Position numbers and translations under genes: made by a program
Shown here: positions 33,892-43,260 of the stretch, one piece after another
How the letters are laid out: each line of letters opens with the position of its first letter
Position numbering within the stretch: position 1 is the first letter of the stretch
From: Burkholderiaceae bacterium 16
Lineage (GTDB): Bacteria; Pseudomonadota; Gammaproteobacteria; Burkholderiales; Burkholderiaceae
Direction: 5' to 3'
Assembly (NCBI GenBank): GCA_000955785.1
Contig: JYOD01000117.1
Coordinates: 16,289 to 80,288 of the forward strand
DNA: 64,000 nt
Notes under the pieces: generated by a model
What the model was told of the DNA's origin: nothing
What the model saw: only the letters and a program-made list of their open reading frames with translations
The model's database searches: none

Positions 33892-34671
33892 TTAGAAATC
33901 GAGCTGGCTGAGCGGACGAATGCGTACGCCATCGCCTTCCAGCGCGGCGCGCACCGCCCTGGCAATGGCAACCCCCTGCGGGTTGTCGCCATGCACGCAG
34001 ATCGTGTGGACCCGCATGTCGACCTTGCGGCCGCCAACGGTATGAATCGCCTGCTCCCGAACCATCTGCAAGGCACGCGCCGCCGCAACGCCCGGGTCGT
34101 GGATGACGGCGCCCGGCTGGTTGCGCGGCAGCGTTAAGCCGTTGTCGCCATAGAGACGATCCGCAAAGACCTCGCAGGCCATGCGCACGCCGCCCCGGCG
34201 GGCCGCGCGCTCGGTTTCATTGTGCGGCGTGCAGACCAGCACGAGATCCCGGTCAAGGGCGCGCATGGCGCCGATGAGTGCGTCGGATAGCTCGGGGATT
34301 TCGAAGGCCAGCGTGGCGAGGGCGCCATGGAGCTTGACGTGCGTCACGCGATGGCCCACGGCCTGCGCCATCCCCTGCAGCGCGGCAATCTGGTAGATCA
34401 GCATCTTCTCGATGTCACCGGGACTGTCCCCGACGATCTTGCGCCGGCCAAAACCGTACAGATCGTTAAAGCCAGGGTGCGCACCAACATCGACGCCTCG
34501 CGACAGTGCCTGGGCCGCGGTCTGGTGCATGACGACGGGATCGCCGCCATGAAAGCCGCAGGCCACGTTGGCCGACGTGACGATGGCCAGCATGGCGCCG
34601 TCGTCCCCTATTTCATAAGGGCCAAAGCTCTCGCCCAGGTCTGAATTCAGATCGACTTCCCGCACTTTCAT
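33892..34671 (-). CDS. pxpA: 5-oxoprolinase subunit A (LamB/YcsF family), copy 1
   Basis: A 259-residue LamB/YcsF protein. Family blocks are VDLNSDLGESFGPYEIG, SANVACGFHGGDP, GAHPGFNDLYGFGRR, THVKLHGALA, and TICVHGDNPQGV. PxpA together with PxpB and PxpC forms ATP-dependent 5-oxoprolinase. This copy is separate from the pxpBCA genes at 43257-45810 and is divergent from the ABC importer at 34794, with a GntR-type operator between. The ATG at 34669-34671 was chosen because the upstream extension covers the operator and is not family-like. Confidence 0.85.
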   Translation of the reverse strand: MKVREVDLNSDLGESFGPYEIGDDGAMLAIVTSANVACGFHGGDPVVMHQTAAQALSRGVDVGAHPGFNDLYGFGRRKIVGDSPGDIEKMLIYQIAALQGMAQAVGHRVTHVKLHGALATLAFEIPELSDALIGAMRALDRDLVLVCTPHNETERAARRGGVRMACEVFADRLYGDNGLTLPRNQPGAVIHDPGVAAARALQMVREQAIHTVGGRKVDMRVHTICVHGDNPQGVAIARAVRAALEGDGVRIRPLSQLDF

Positions 34672-34696
34672 TCTCCGAAACGCCACCCGGCGCCGC

Positions 34697-34707
34697 TTGG
34701 TATACCA
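34697..34707. promoter_or_regulatory. GntR/FCD-type operator candidate, site 1
   Basis: TTGGTATACCA followed by CTGGCACGCAA stands between pxpA (start 34671) and the ABC binding-protein gene (34794). It matches the site at 41930-41947 over GG(T/C)ATACCA(C/A)TGGCAC(G/A)CAA. The neighbouring GntR gene at 38694 is the likely binder. Confidence 0.6.
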
Positions 34708-34793
34708 CTGGCACGCAAAATGCATGCCATTTGCCGGGCAGCAGAATCCTGATGGCCGCATCCCCAAAATCGGGCGTTTCAACTGGAGAAAGC

Positions 34794-35843
34794 ATGACAA
34801 GCAAGTTGCAGAAAATGGTTAGTACCGTGGCGGCTGCCGCGGCCTTGCTGGCAGGTGCAGCCCACGCGGCGGAACTGAACTTCGCGAGTTGGGGCGGCGC
34901 CTACCAGGGCGCGATCCGCGAGGCCTGGTTGAAGCCGTTCGCCAAGGACACTGGCGTCAAGCTGACGGAAGACACCGACCCGCAAGTCGCAAAAATCCGC
35001 GCCATGATCGACACCAAGACCGTGAACTGGGATGTGGTGACGGAGAACAGCGCGCGGCTGACGCGCGGCATCAAGCTGGGCGTATTCGAAAAGATCACGC
35101 CCGAGATGGTGGATCAGAAGCACGTGATCCGCGGCGCGCGCAACGACTATGGTGTGCCGTCCGAGATCTTCTCGACCGTGGTGGGTTTTTCGTCCAAGAC
35201 ATTCCCGGCCGGAAAGCCCCAGCCATCCACCTTCGCGGATTTCTGGGACGTAGCTAAGTTCCCGGGCAAGCGCACGCTGCAGGACGATCCGGCCACCGTC
35301 ATCGAGGCCGCGCTGATCGCCGACGGCGTTGCGCCCGCCGACGTCTACAAGGTGCTCGCCACGCCTGCTGGCGTGGACCGCGCCATGAAGCAGATCGAGA
35401 AGATCAAGCCAAGCGTCGCCATGTGGTGGAAGAACGGCGCCGAGCCGGTCAACGCGCTAGGCAGCGGCGAGGTCGTCATGGCGCTGGGCTGGAACGGCCG
35501 CTTCCAGGCCGGCATCGATTCCGGGCTGCCGATCCAGATGGGTTGGGGCAACGCGGTGGCGCAGGTTGGCTACTTCGCCCTGGTCAAAGGTGCGCCTCAT
35601 CGCGACGAAGCCCTGAAGCTGCTGAACTACATCATCCAGCCGAAGAACCAGGCCGAATTCAGCAAGCACATCGCCTACGGCCCCACCACCGAAGCCGCCT
35701 TTCCCCTGATCGACGAGGCCCGCAAGCAGCGTCTGCCTTCCACGCCAGAACGGCTGAAGAGCGCGTTGTTCCTCGACTCCGAATTCTGGGAAAAGCAGGG
35801 GCCGGCCATCGTCGAGCGCTACAACCAGATTCGCGCACGTTGA
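34794..35843 (+). CDS. ABC substrate-binding protein, polyamine/PotD type
   Basis: A 349-residue periplasmic binding protein with a signal peptide (VSTVAAAAALLAGAAHA) and then ELNFASWGGAYQGAIREAW, the usual start of PotD/opine-type proteins. Further marks are WDVVTENSARLTRGIKLG, FWDVAKFPGKRTLQDDP and ALKLLNYIIQPKNQAEFSKHIAYGPT. It is the first gene of the importer with a fused permease (35871) and an ATPase (37574). The ATG at 34794 has a TGGAGAAAG site. The ligand could be a polyamine, a polyamine conjugate or a cyclic amino acid, given the oxoprolinase neighbours. Confidence 0.85.
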   Translation: MTSKLQKMVSTVAAAAALLAGAAHAAELNFASWGGAYQGAIREAWLKPFAKDTGVKLTEDTDPQVAKIRAMIDTKTVNWDVVTENSARLTRGIKLGVFEKITPEMVDQKHVIRGARNDYGVPSEIFSTVVGFSSKTFPAGKPQPSTFADFWDVAKFPGKRTLQDDPATVIEAALIADGVAPADVYKVLATPAGVDRAMKQIEKIKPSVAMWWKNGAEPVNALGSGEVVMALGWNGRFQAGIDSGLPIQMGWGNAVAQVGYFALVKGAPHRDEALKLLNYIIQPKNQAEFSKHIAYGPTTEAAFPLIDEARKQRLPSTPERLKSALFLDSEFWEKQGPAIVERYNQIRAR

Positions 35844-35870
35844 TTCGTACCACCGCGAGGTAACTGCATC

Positions 35871-37577
35871 ATGACAGGCACCGCCCTGCCCCTTCCCCCC
35901 GCCTCGACCGCACCCGCCGTGAGGCAGGCGCGCCGCCGTCCGAGCCGCGCGGCGGTGCTCGCCAGCTTGCCGTTGCTGCTCTTCCTGCTGTGCTTCTTTG
36001 TCGGGCCCATCGCGGGCCTGCTCAAGGAAGGCTTCTATCAGGACGGCGTGGCGACGCTGGCCAACTACCGCCACCTGATCGACACGCCAATCTACCGGAT
36101 CGTGCTGGGCAACACCTTCACCATCGCCGCGGCGGTGACGCTGTCCTGCGTGCTGATGAGCTACCCGCTTGCCTACCTGATGGCCAGCGTGCGGCCCAAT
36201 GTGGCCAAGCTGCTGTTCTTCGCGGTGCTGCTGCCGTTCTGGTCGAGCGCGCTGGTGCGCACCTCTGCCTGGATCGCGCTGCTGGGCAAGAACGGGCCGC
36301 TCAATGCCCTCCTGACGGGCAGCGGCATTCTGGACCAGCCGATGGCCTTCCTCTACAACTTCACCGGCGTGATGATCGGCATGACCCATGTGCTGATGCC
36401 CTTCGTGGTGCTGCCGCTCTATGCCTCGTTCCGCTCGCTGGACCACACCCTGGTGCAGGCCGCGCAGAGCCTGGGTGCGGGTTCGGTGAGCATCTTCAGC
36501 CGCGTGGTGCTGCCGCTAACCAGCCCCGGGGTGGTGGCGGGCGGCATCATCGTCTTCATGAATGCGGTGGGCTACTACATCACGCCCTCGCTGATGGGTG
36601 GCCCGGCCCAGCGCATGGTGGCCGAGCTGATTTCCTACAACATCACCGAGGAACTGAACTGGGGCCTGGCCGCGGCGTTAGCCGCCGTGCTGCTGCTCAC
36701 GGTGCTGGCATCGCTGTGGCTCTTCAATCGCCTCTTCGGCCTGGACAAGCTGATCGCCGGTTCGACCAGCAAGGGCAGCAGCACGCCTGGCACGGGGCGC
36801 ACCCCGGGCGGTCGGCTCGCCGTGGCCGCCGGCATTGCCTGCGCCGTGTTCCTGGTGCTGCCGATCGTCATTGTGATCCCGATGAGCTTCGGCACCACCG
36901 ATTTCCCGGTGTTCCCACCGCCGCGGTATGGGCTGCGCTGGTACGCCAGTTTCTTCGACGACGCCAAATGGCTCGATGCTCTCTGGTCGAGCCTGCGCGT
37001 TGGCGCGATCGTGACGGTGCTGGCCACCCTGCTTGGCACCGCCGCGGCGCTGGGCGTGCACAAGATGGCGTCGGCGCACAAGGGCTGGCTCGATGCCCTG
37101 TTCGTCGTGCCGATGTCGGTGCCGGCGATCATCACCGCTGTGTCCCTCTACTACCTGCTGGCGCCGCTGGGCTGGGTGGCCAACTCGCTGGCCATCGTCA
37201 TCGGCCACACCGTGCTCGCCACGCCCTACGTCTACATCACGGTGCGCGCCGCGCTGCGCAGCTTCGATCCCAGCCTGGAACTGGCAGCGCTGAGCCTGGG
37301 CGCCCCGTGGCCGACCATGTTCCGGCTGGTGATGCTGCCGGCGCTACTGCCCAGTCTCGTCGGCGGCGCGGTGTTCGCCTTCGTGACCTCGTTCGACGAT
37401 GTCGTGATGGCGCTGTTCCTCACCACCATCCGTAACCGCACCCTGCCCAAGCTGATGTACGAGGGCCTGGCGCACGATTTCGATCCAACGGTGATCTCCG
37501 CGTCCTGCGTGCTGATTGCCGCTACCGCGCTCATCCTGACGGCCAACCAGTTGCTGGGAATGAAGAAAGGAGCATGA
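35871..37577 (+). CDS. Fused ABC permease (PotB-PotC type)
   Basis: A 568-residue protein that joins two permease domains usually made as separate chains. The first half (~25-290) has LGNTFTIAAAVTLSCVLMSYPLAYLMA and the EAA-like loop VQAAQSLGAGSVSIFSRVVLPLT. A Ser/Gly/Thr-rich linker (SKGSSTPGTGRTPGG) near residue 305 follows. The second half (~315-568) has RVGAIVTVLATLLGTAAALG and LELAALSLGAPWPTMFRLVMLPALLPS. About twelve membrane segments are visible. It overlaps the ATPase gene as ATGA. Confidence 0.87.
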   Translation: MTGTALPLPPASTAPAVRQARRRPSRAAVLASLPLLLFLLCFFVGPIAGLLKEGFYQDGVATLANYRHLIDTPIYRIVLGNTFTIAAAVTLSCVLMSYPLAYLMASVRPNVAKLLFFAVLLPFWSSALVRTSAWIALLGKNGPLNALLTGSGILDQPMAFLYNFTGVMIGMTHVLMPFVVLPLYASFRSLDHTLVQAAQSLGAGSVSIFSRVVLPLTSPGVVAGGIIVFMNAVGYYITPSLMGGPAQRMVAELISYNITEELNWGLAAALAAVLLLTVLASLWLFNRLFGLDKLIAGSTSKGSSTPGTGRTPGGRLAVAAGIACAVFLVLPIVIVIPMSFGTTDFPVFPPPRYGLRWYASFFDDAKWLDALWSSLRVGAIVTVLATLLGTAAALGVHKMASAHKGWLDALFVVPMSVPAIITAVSLYYLLAPLGWVANSLAIVIGHTVLATPYVYITVRAALRSFDPSLELAALSLGAPWPTMFRLVMLPALLPSLVGGAVFAFVTSFDDVVMALFLTTIRNRTLPKLMYEGLAHDFDPTVISASCVLIAATALILTANQLLGMKKGA

Positions 37578-38644
37578 CGATGCAAACCACCCTCTCGCCA
37601 ACCGCGTCCCCGCCCTATGCTGCGACGCCGGCGCTGCAGCTCTCCGAGCGCCCCGAGGCCCAGGGCAAGGACATCTCGGTGCGCGCCGTGCGCAAGTCCT
37701 ATGGCAGCACGGTCGCGCTGCCGGATGTCTCGCTATCGGTGGCACGCGGCGAATTCTGTACCCTGCTTGGCGCCTCGGGCTCGGGCAAGACCACGCTGCT
37801 GAAGATCATCGCCGGCTTCGAAGCGCCCGACACCGGCAGCGTGCATATCGCCGGCCGCGACGTCACCCACACGCCGATCGCCGAACGCAATATCGGCATG
37901 GTGTTCCAGAACTACGCGCTGTTCCCCCATATGTCGGTGTTCGAGAACGTAGCCTTTGCGCTGCGCATGCGGCGCCTCAACCATGAGGACATCAAGCGGC
38001 GCGTCGGCGAAGCGCTCGAGCTGGTGAGCCTGCAGGCCCTGGCAGCGCGCCTGCCACGCGAGCTCTCGGGCGGGCAACAGCAGCGCGTCGCGCTGGCCCG
38101 CGCGCTGGTCTTCATGCCGGACGTGCTGCTGATGGACGAACCGCTCGGCGCGCTCGACAAGAACCTGCGGCAGGCGATCCAGCTGCAGCTCAAGAAGCTG
38201 CACCACGACCTCGGCCTGACGGTGGTCTTCGTCACCCACGACCAGGAGGAAGCCATGAACCTGTCGGACCGCATCGTCATCATGGACCAGGGCCGCATCG
38301 TGCAAGCGGGCGCGCCCGCGGCACTGTACCGCTCGCCCGATACGCCGTTCGTCGCGGGCTTTCTCGGCGAATGCAACTTCCTCGGAGAACCCACCCGCGT
38401 GCTCGGCATCAGGCCGGAGAACGTGCGCGTTGGCGCGCAGCTTGGCGCGTCGGACGTACGGCACGAGGGCCGCGTGGTGGCCTCGACCTTCTGCGGCCTG
38501 CACTGGAGGGTATTCATCGCCTGGCGGGACAGGACCATCGTTGCCTATGCGGCTGCCGGCATGGCTGGTACCGATCACGAGCCCGGGCGGCTCGTAGCCT
38601 GGGGGTTCAACTCCGGCGACGCCATGGTGTTCGCCACCCAATGA
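37574..38644 (+). CDS. ABC ATPase, PotA/polyamine type
   Basis: A 356-residue ATPase. Walker A is GASGSGKTT (~63), the Q-loop is VFQNYALFPH, the signature is ELSGGQQQRVALARAL, Walker B is VLLMDEPLGALD and the switch His is in THDQEEAM. The C-terminal ~90 residues form a TOBE-type domain (VLGIRPENVRVG). The N-terminal ~35 residues are a variable extension. It energises the importer encoded at 34794 and 35871; the start codon overlaps the permease stop. Confidence 0.9.
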   Translation: MTMQTTLSPTASPPYAATPALQLSERPEAQGKDISVRAVRKSYGSTVALPDVSLSVARGEFCTLLGASGSGKTTLLKIIAGFEAPDTGSVHIAGRDVTHTPIAERNIGMVFQNYALFPHMSVFENVAFALRMRRLNHEDIKRRVGEALELVSLQALAARLPRELSGGQQQRVALARALVFMPDVLLMDEPLGALDKNLRQAIQLQLKKLHHDLGLTVVFVTHDQEEAMNLSDRIVIMDQGRIVQAGAPAALYRSPDTPFVAGFLGECNFLGEPTRVLGIRPENVRVGAQLGASDVRHEGRVVASTFCGLHWRVFIAWRDRTIVAYAAAGMAGTDHEPGRLVAWGFNSGDAMVFATQ

Positions 38645-38693
38645 AGGCCGGTGGGCACCAGCAGCGCGACAGCATATTCACTACCGCACCAAC

Positions 38694-39416
38694 ATGAAAA
38701 CACTGACAAAAATCGAGATTGACCACGGCGCTGCCGCAAGCGAGCCGGAAGACATCGCGCCGATCTCAACCACGCTTGCCGGGGACATCCCGGACCTGGC
38801 GGGCGATGCCTACAACACGCTGCTTGACATGATCCAGCTGGGCCGCTTGCGCACCGAGACGCCGCTGCAGGAACGGGCGCTGGCGGCAACGCTGGGCATC
38901 TCGCGCACGCCGCTGCGCGAAGCCATGAGCCGGCTCATCGGCGGCGGCTTTGCCGTGCGCACGCCGCGCGGGCAGCTCATGATCAAGGAGCCCACGCTGC
39001 GCCAGTACCTGGAGATCCTGCAAATGCGGGCCTTGCTGGAAAGCGAAGCCGCCGCCCAGGCCGCGACCCGGATGGAGCCCAAGCATGCGCAATACGTCAT
39101 CGCCCAGGTGGAGGCGCATCTGCTGGCGCGCAATACCACCAAGGACGAGAACCACAGGATCGATAACCTGCTGCACGACACCGTCGCCACTGCCAGCGGC
39201 AACCAGATGCTGGCGCAGACGATCCATGACCTGCGCATCAAGGCCAGATGCTTCGACCAGAACGGCGCACCCGAGCGTTTCGAGCCCTGCGCACGCGAGC
39301 ATATCGCCATCCTGCAGGCCATTGCCGAGCGCAACCCCGATGCGGCGCGCGCCGCCATGAGCCTGCACCTCGCCAACGCACGCGCCGGCCTGGTTGCGCG
39401 CCATACAAACCTGTGA
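38694..39416 (+). CDS. GntR-family (FCD) regulator of the oxoprolinase/importer cluster
   Basis: A 240-residue regulator with a winged HTH (residues ~38-100, AYNTLLDMIQLGRLRTETPLQERALAATLGISRTPLREAMSRL) and an FCD effector domain (QMRALLESEAAAQAATR, IDNLLHDTVATASGN, EHIAILQAIAERNPDAARAAMSLHL). It is in line with the importer genes and upstream of the lyase, deacylase, aminotransferase and PxpBCA genes. The two TTGG(T/C)ATACCA sites at 34697 and 41931 are its probable operators. Confidence 0.87.
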   Translation: MKTLTKIEIDHGAAASEPEDIAPISTTLAGDIPDLAGDAYNTLLDMIQLGRLRTETPLQERALAATLGISRTPLREAMSRLIGGGFAVRTPRGQLMIKEPTLRQYLEILQMRALLESEAAAQAATRMEPKHAQYVIAQVEAHLLARNTTKDENHRIDNLLHDTVATASGNQMLAQTIHDLRIKARCFDQNGAPERFEPCAREHIAILQAIAERNPDAARAAMSLHLANARAGLVARHTNL

Positions 39417-39473
39417 CTTCGTGTGTTGCCAACCATGCGTCCATCAACGCTCCATCAACCAGCAGATTCATCC

Positions 39474-40427
39474 ATGACAAGTACATCGCGCATTGACGAG
39501 AGCGCAAAGGGCGTCTTCATCATCTCCGCGACCCCCTTCACGGAACAGGGGGCGCTCGACCTTGAAAGCACCGACAGCCTGGTCGATTTCTACCTCGGCA
39601 AGAAGGTCGCGGGCATGACCATCCTCGGCATGATGGGCGAAGCGCCCAAGCTGTCGGAAGAGGAGTCCATGATCTTCGTGCGCCGCGTCCTCGAGCGGGT
39701 CGATGGCCGGGTGCCGGTGATCGTCGGGGTAAGCCACGCGTCGAATCAGCATGTGGAGCGCCTGGCAAGGACCTCGATGGCGCTCGGCGCGGCCGGGGTC
39801 ATGCTGGCGCCAGCGGCAAACCTCAGGACCGACGACCAGGTCTATGGCTACTACGCCGCCATTGCGCGCCTGCTTGGACCGGATGTGCCGATCTGCCTGC
39901 AGGACTTTCCCCAGGCCACCGGCGTCTACACCTCGGTCGACGTCGTCCTGCGGATGGTGCGGGAATTCCCGCAGGTGGTGATGTTCAAGCACGAGGAGCT
40001 ACCCGGCCTGCGCAAGCTCTCGCAGATTCGTGCCCAAAGCGAAGCGGAAGGCCTGCGCCGCATCAGCATCCTGGCCGGCAATGGCGGCCTGTTCCTGCCG
40101 CAGGAGATGCTGCGGGACGCGGATGGCGCGATGACCGGCTTCGCCTACCCCGAGATGCTGGTCCAGGTCTGCGACCTTTTCGCCCAGGGTAGGGCCGGTG
40201 AAGCCGAAGACCTGTTCGACCTGTACCTGCCACTGCTGCGCCATGAGTTCCAGTACGGCATCGGCCTGGCACTGCGCAAGGAAACCCTGCGCCGGCGCGG
40301 CGCGATCGCCAGTGCCGCGGTGCGCAAGCCCGGACCGGTGCTGGACGCAACCGACCTTGCGGAGCTCGAGCGGCTGATTGGCCGCCTGGAAGCCAGTTTG
40401 GCGAACGCCGGCCAGGCTGGTCACTGA
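39474..40427 (+). CDS. DapA-family lyase with unusual active site
   Basis: A 317-residue DapA-superfamily barrel. GMTILGMMGEAPKLSEEE replaces the usual GTTGE block, and the Schiff-base Lys is in VVMFKHEELPG. Where the family has Tyr in a YN.P motif, this protein has ICLQDFPQATG, so the usual catalytic Tyr is absent. An extended C-terminus with LRKETLRRRGAI follows, as in the dehydratase/decarboxylase subgroups. It lies between the GntR gene and the amidohydrolase. Function unknown. Confidence 0.75.
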   Translation: MTSTSRIDESAKGVFIISATPFTEQGALDLESTDSLVDFYLGKKVAGMTILGMMGEAPKLSEEESMIFVRRVLERVDGRVPVIVGVSHASNQHVERLARTSMALGAAGVMLAPAANLRTDDQVYGYYAAIARLLGPDVPICLQDFPQATGVYTSVDVVLRMVREFPQVVMFKHEELPGLRKLSQIRAQSEAEGLRRISILAGNGGLFLPQEMLRDADGAMTGFAYPEMLVQVCDLFAQGRAGEAEDLFDLYLPLLRHEFQYGIGLALRKETLRRRGAIASAAVRKPGPVLDATDLAELERLIGRLEASLANAGQAGH

Positions 40428-40443
40428 CGCCAGGGGAAACAGC

Positions 40444-41898
40444 ATGACTTTCGACTTCTGTATCACCGGCGCATCGATCGTGGACGGCAGCGGCAGACCC
40501 GCCTTCGTTGGCGACGTGGGCGTGAAGGACGGGAAGATCGCCGCCGTGGGTGAGCTTGCCCACGCCAGCGCGGTGGAACGCATCGATGGCCGTGGCCGGG
40601 TCGCCGCGCCTGGCTTCATCGACGTCCATACGCACGACGACCGCGCCCTGCTGATGCCGGGCGCGATGACGGCGAAGCTGTCCCAGGGCGTGACAACCGT
40701 CGTCACTGGCAACTGTGGACTCAGCCTGGCGCCTGCGCGGCCGGGCACCGCCATACCGCCTCCGCTGGACCTGATTGCCACGCCGGAATGGCTACGTTTT
40801 CCTGCCTTCCGCGATTACCTCCACGCCTTGGACGCGAACGGGACCGCGGTCAACGCTGTCTGCCTTGTGGGCCACCTGACGCTGCGGGCCAGCGTCATGG
40901 ACAACCTGGAACGCCCGGCCACCCCGGCCGAATGCGATGCCATGCAGCGCCTGCTGGCAGACGCGCTCGAGGCAGGTGCCTGGGGCATGTCCACCGGCAC
41001 CTTCTATCCGCCGGCGCGGCTTGCCACCACCGACGAAATCGTCGCGGTAGGCGAGCCCCTGCGGGCCCATGGCGCACTCTATGCCACCCATATGCGCAAC
41101 GAAGCCGAGAAAATCATCGATGCGCTGGATGAAACCTTCGAGATAGGCAGGCGGCTTGGCGTACGCGTACTGATCTCGCACCACAAGCTGGCGGGCATCG
41201 CCAATCACGGGCGCTCCGCCGAGACGCTGAAGCACATCGCAGCCGCGATGCAAACGCAGCCGGTATCGCTTGATTGCTACCCCTACAACGCGTCTTCCAC
41301 CGTACTGCGGCCGGAGTTCGTGGCGCGCGCCGCCGCCGTGATGGTCAGCTGGTCCACGCCGCATCCGGAACATGCCGGCAGGCTGCTCGCCGATATTGCG
41401 CGCGAGATGGGCTGCGACGATGAACAAGCCGCCGCGCGCCTGGCACCCGCCGGCGCCGTCTACTTCATGATGGACGAGGGCGACGTGCGCCGCATCCTTG
41501 CCTTCCCCAAAGCCATGATCGGCTCGGACGGCATGCCGCACGACGAGCATCCCCACCCGCGCCTGTGGGGAACATTTCCCCGAGTGCTGGGCCGCTACAC
41601 GCGCGAAGAGCGGCTTTTCCCGCTGGTAACGGCAATCCACAAGATGAGCGGCCTGACCGCCGGCGAGCTCGGCATCGCCGATCGCGGCCATATCGCCATT
41701 GGCCAGGCGGCCGATCTTGTGCTGTTCGACCCGGACACGGTCGGGGATCGCGCGACCTTCGCCAAGCCGGCCACGCTATCGGCAGGTATCGAGAGCGTCT
41801 GGGTCAACGGACGGCTGGCTTTCGCAAAAGGAGAAGTGCGCGACGATCGCGCGGGACGCGTATTGACCAGGACACCATCGCAGGCTGTGCAAGCGTAG
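40444..41898 (+). CDS. N-acyl-D-amino-acid deacylase-type amidohydrolase
   Basis: A 484-residue amidohydrolase. The N-terminal beta domain (FCITGASIVDGSG) leads to the metal site PGFIDVHTHDD (~60), then TVVTGNCGLSLAP, HMRNEAEKIIDALDE, ISHHKLAG and GSDGMPHDEHPHPRLWG (about residues 360-376), which are the marks of D-aminoacylases and N-acyl-D-glutamate/aspartate deacylases. It would free a D-amino acid from an N-acyl or related compound. The ATG at 40444 follows the lyase by 16 bases, with GGGGAAACAGC before it. Confidence 0.83.
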   Translation: MTFDFCITGASIVDGSGRPAFVGDVGVKDGKIAAVGELAHASAVERIDGRGRVAAPGFIDVHTHDDRALLMPGAMTAKLSQGVTTVVTGNCGLSLAPARPGTAIPPPLDLIATPEWLRFPAFRDYLHALDANGTAVNAVCLVGHLTLRASVMDNLERPATPAECDAMQRLLADALEAGAWGMSTGTFYPPARLATTDEIVAVGEPLRAHGALYATHMRNEAEKIIDALDETFEIGRRLGVRVLISHHKLAGIANHGRSAETLKHIAAAMQTQPVSLDCYPYNASSTVLRPEFVARAAAVMVSWSTPHPEHAGRLLADIAREMGCDDEQAAARLAPAGAVYFMMDEGDVRRILAFPKAMIGSDGMPHDEHPHPRLWGTFPRVLGRYTREERLFPLVTAIHKMSGLTAGELGIADRGHIAIGQAADLVLFDPDTVGDRATFAKPATLSAGIESVWVNGRLAFAKGEVRDDRAGRVLTRTPSQAVQA

Positions 41899-41929
41899 CA
41901 ATCCGTTTGGCACGTGTATTGCTTGCACT

Positions 41930-41947
41930 CCATTGGCATACCAATGG
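41930..41947. promoter_or_regulatory. GntR/FCD-type operator candidate, site 2
   Basis: CCATTGGCATACCAATGG is an 18-bp near-perfect palindrome (only the central CATA is asymmetric) between the deacylase and the aminotransferase genes. It matches the site at 34697-34707 and suggests a second regulated promoter for the aminotransferase-pxpBCA part. Confidence 0.65.
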
Positions 41948-42033
41948 CACACAAGCCTCATATCAACCACCAACGCAATGCCATGTGCGATCGATCGATG
42001 CCCATGGGCGCGTATAGGAAAGCAGCGCAAGCC

Positions 42034-43260
42034 ATGTCTGTTCTTAGCTTAGATACCCGCCTGGCGTCCCGCCTGAGCGCCGCGCGGCCGTCGGCCACGG
42101 GGGCTGTTGCCGAAGCCGCCCGCCTCATGGTGGCGCAAGGCCGCGCAGTCATCAGCCTGGCCGAGGGGGAACTCGACTTCGATACGCCCGCGCACATCCG
42201 GCAGGCTGCCGTCGCCGGCATCATGGACGGGCATACGCGCTACACAAACGTGGCAGGCACGCCCCAACTCAGGGCCTCGATCGTGCGCAAGTTCGTGCGT
42301 GACAATGCCCTGCACTACGACGAGAGCGAGGTCATTGCCGCGACGGGTGCAAAGCAGATTCTCTTCAATGCCTTGCTGGCCACCGTCAACGACGGGGACG
42401 AGGCCATTGTCGTGGCGCCGTGCTGGGTGTCCTATTCCGAGATGGTGCGCATTGCCGGAGGTATGCCGGTGGCGGTGACGCCGGCGGCCGAAGACGGCTT
42501 CAAGCTGACGCCGGACGCACTCGCCGCCGCCATCACACCCAGGACACGCTGGTTGATGCTGAACTCGCCCTGCAATCCTTCCGGATCGCTCTACTCCGCC
42601 GACGAACTGCGTGGGCTGGCGGACGTGCTGCGCGCACATCCCCGCGTGCTGGTGATGTCCGACGACATCTATGAAAAGATCGTGTTCGAAGGCGAATTCT
42701 GCTCCTTTGCGCAGGCGGCACCGGACATGAAGGCGCGCACGCTCACCGTCAATGGCGTCTCCAAGGCTTATGCCATGACGGGGTGGCGGCTGGGCTATGC
42801 CGGCGGCCCGCGGTGGTTGGTCAAAGCGCTGGAGATGTTGCAATCCCAAAGCACCAGCAACCCCAGCTCGGTTAGCCAGGCCGCCGCCATCGCCGCGCTC
42901 GACGGGCCGCAGGATTTCCTGGAGGACTGGATGGCGCGCCTGCGCTGGCGCCGGGACCTTGCGATCGATCTGCTCGCGGGGGCGGCACCGCTGTTGACCA
43001 TGCGCACGCCACCCGCGGCCTTCTACCTCTATGCGGATTGCAGCGGCACGCTTGGCATGCGCACGCCGAGCGGCGACATCATCGAAAGCGACCTGGACCT
43101 GGCGCGCTACCTGCTGGAGGAAGCGGGTGTCGCGGTCGTGCCTGGCACCGCATTCGGACTGGCGCCGTACCTGCGGTTTGCGTATGCGGTTTCCGATGAC
43201 CGGCTGCGCATGGCATGCGAGCAGATCGTCCGGGCCTGCCGCAGGCTGTCCAGGCCATGA
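42034..43260 (+). CDS. Class I/II pyridoxal-phosphate aminotransferase
   Basis: A 408-residue fold-type I aminotransferase. The N-terminal part has ISLAEGELDFDTP and HTRYTNVAGTPQLR. The PLP site has NSPCNPSG, VMSDDIYEKIVF and the Lys in VNGVSKAYAMTGWRLGYAGG (~240). A C-terminal Arg lies in YLRFAYAVSDDRLRMACE. It resembles aspartate/aromatic aminotransferases. It overlaps the pxpB gene as ATGA, so its translation is coupled to oxoprolinase. Upstream ATGs at 41914-42004 would cover the operator and are less likely starts. Confidence 0.82.
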   Translation: MSVLSLDTRLASRLSAARPSATGAVAEAARLMVAQGRAVISLAEGELDFDTPAHIRQAAVAGIMDGHTRYTNVAGTPQLRASIVRKFVRDNALHYDESEVIAATGAKQILFNALLATVNDGDEAIVVAPCWVSYSEMVRIAGGMPVAVTPAAEDGFKLTPDALAAAITPRTRWLMLNSPCNPSGSLYSADELRGLADVLRAHPRVLVMSDDIYEKIVFEGEFCSFAQAAPDMKARTLTVNGVSKAYAMTGWRLGYAGGPRWLVKALEMLQSQSTSNPSSVSQAAAIAALDGPQDFLEDWMARLRWRRDLAIDLLAGAAPLLTMRTPPAAFYLYADCSGTLGMRTPSGDIIESDLDLARYLLEEAGVAVVPGTAFGLAPYLRFAYAVSDDRLRMACEQIVRACRRLSRP

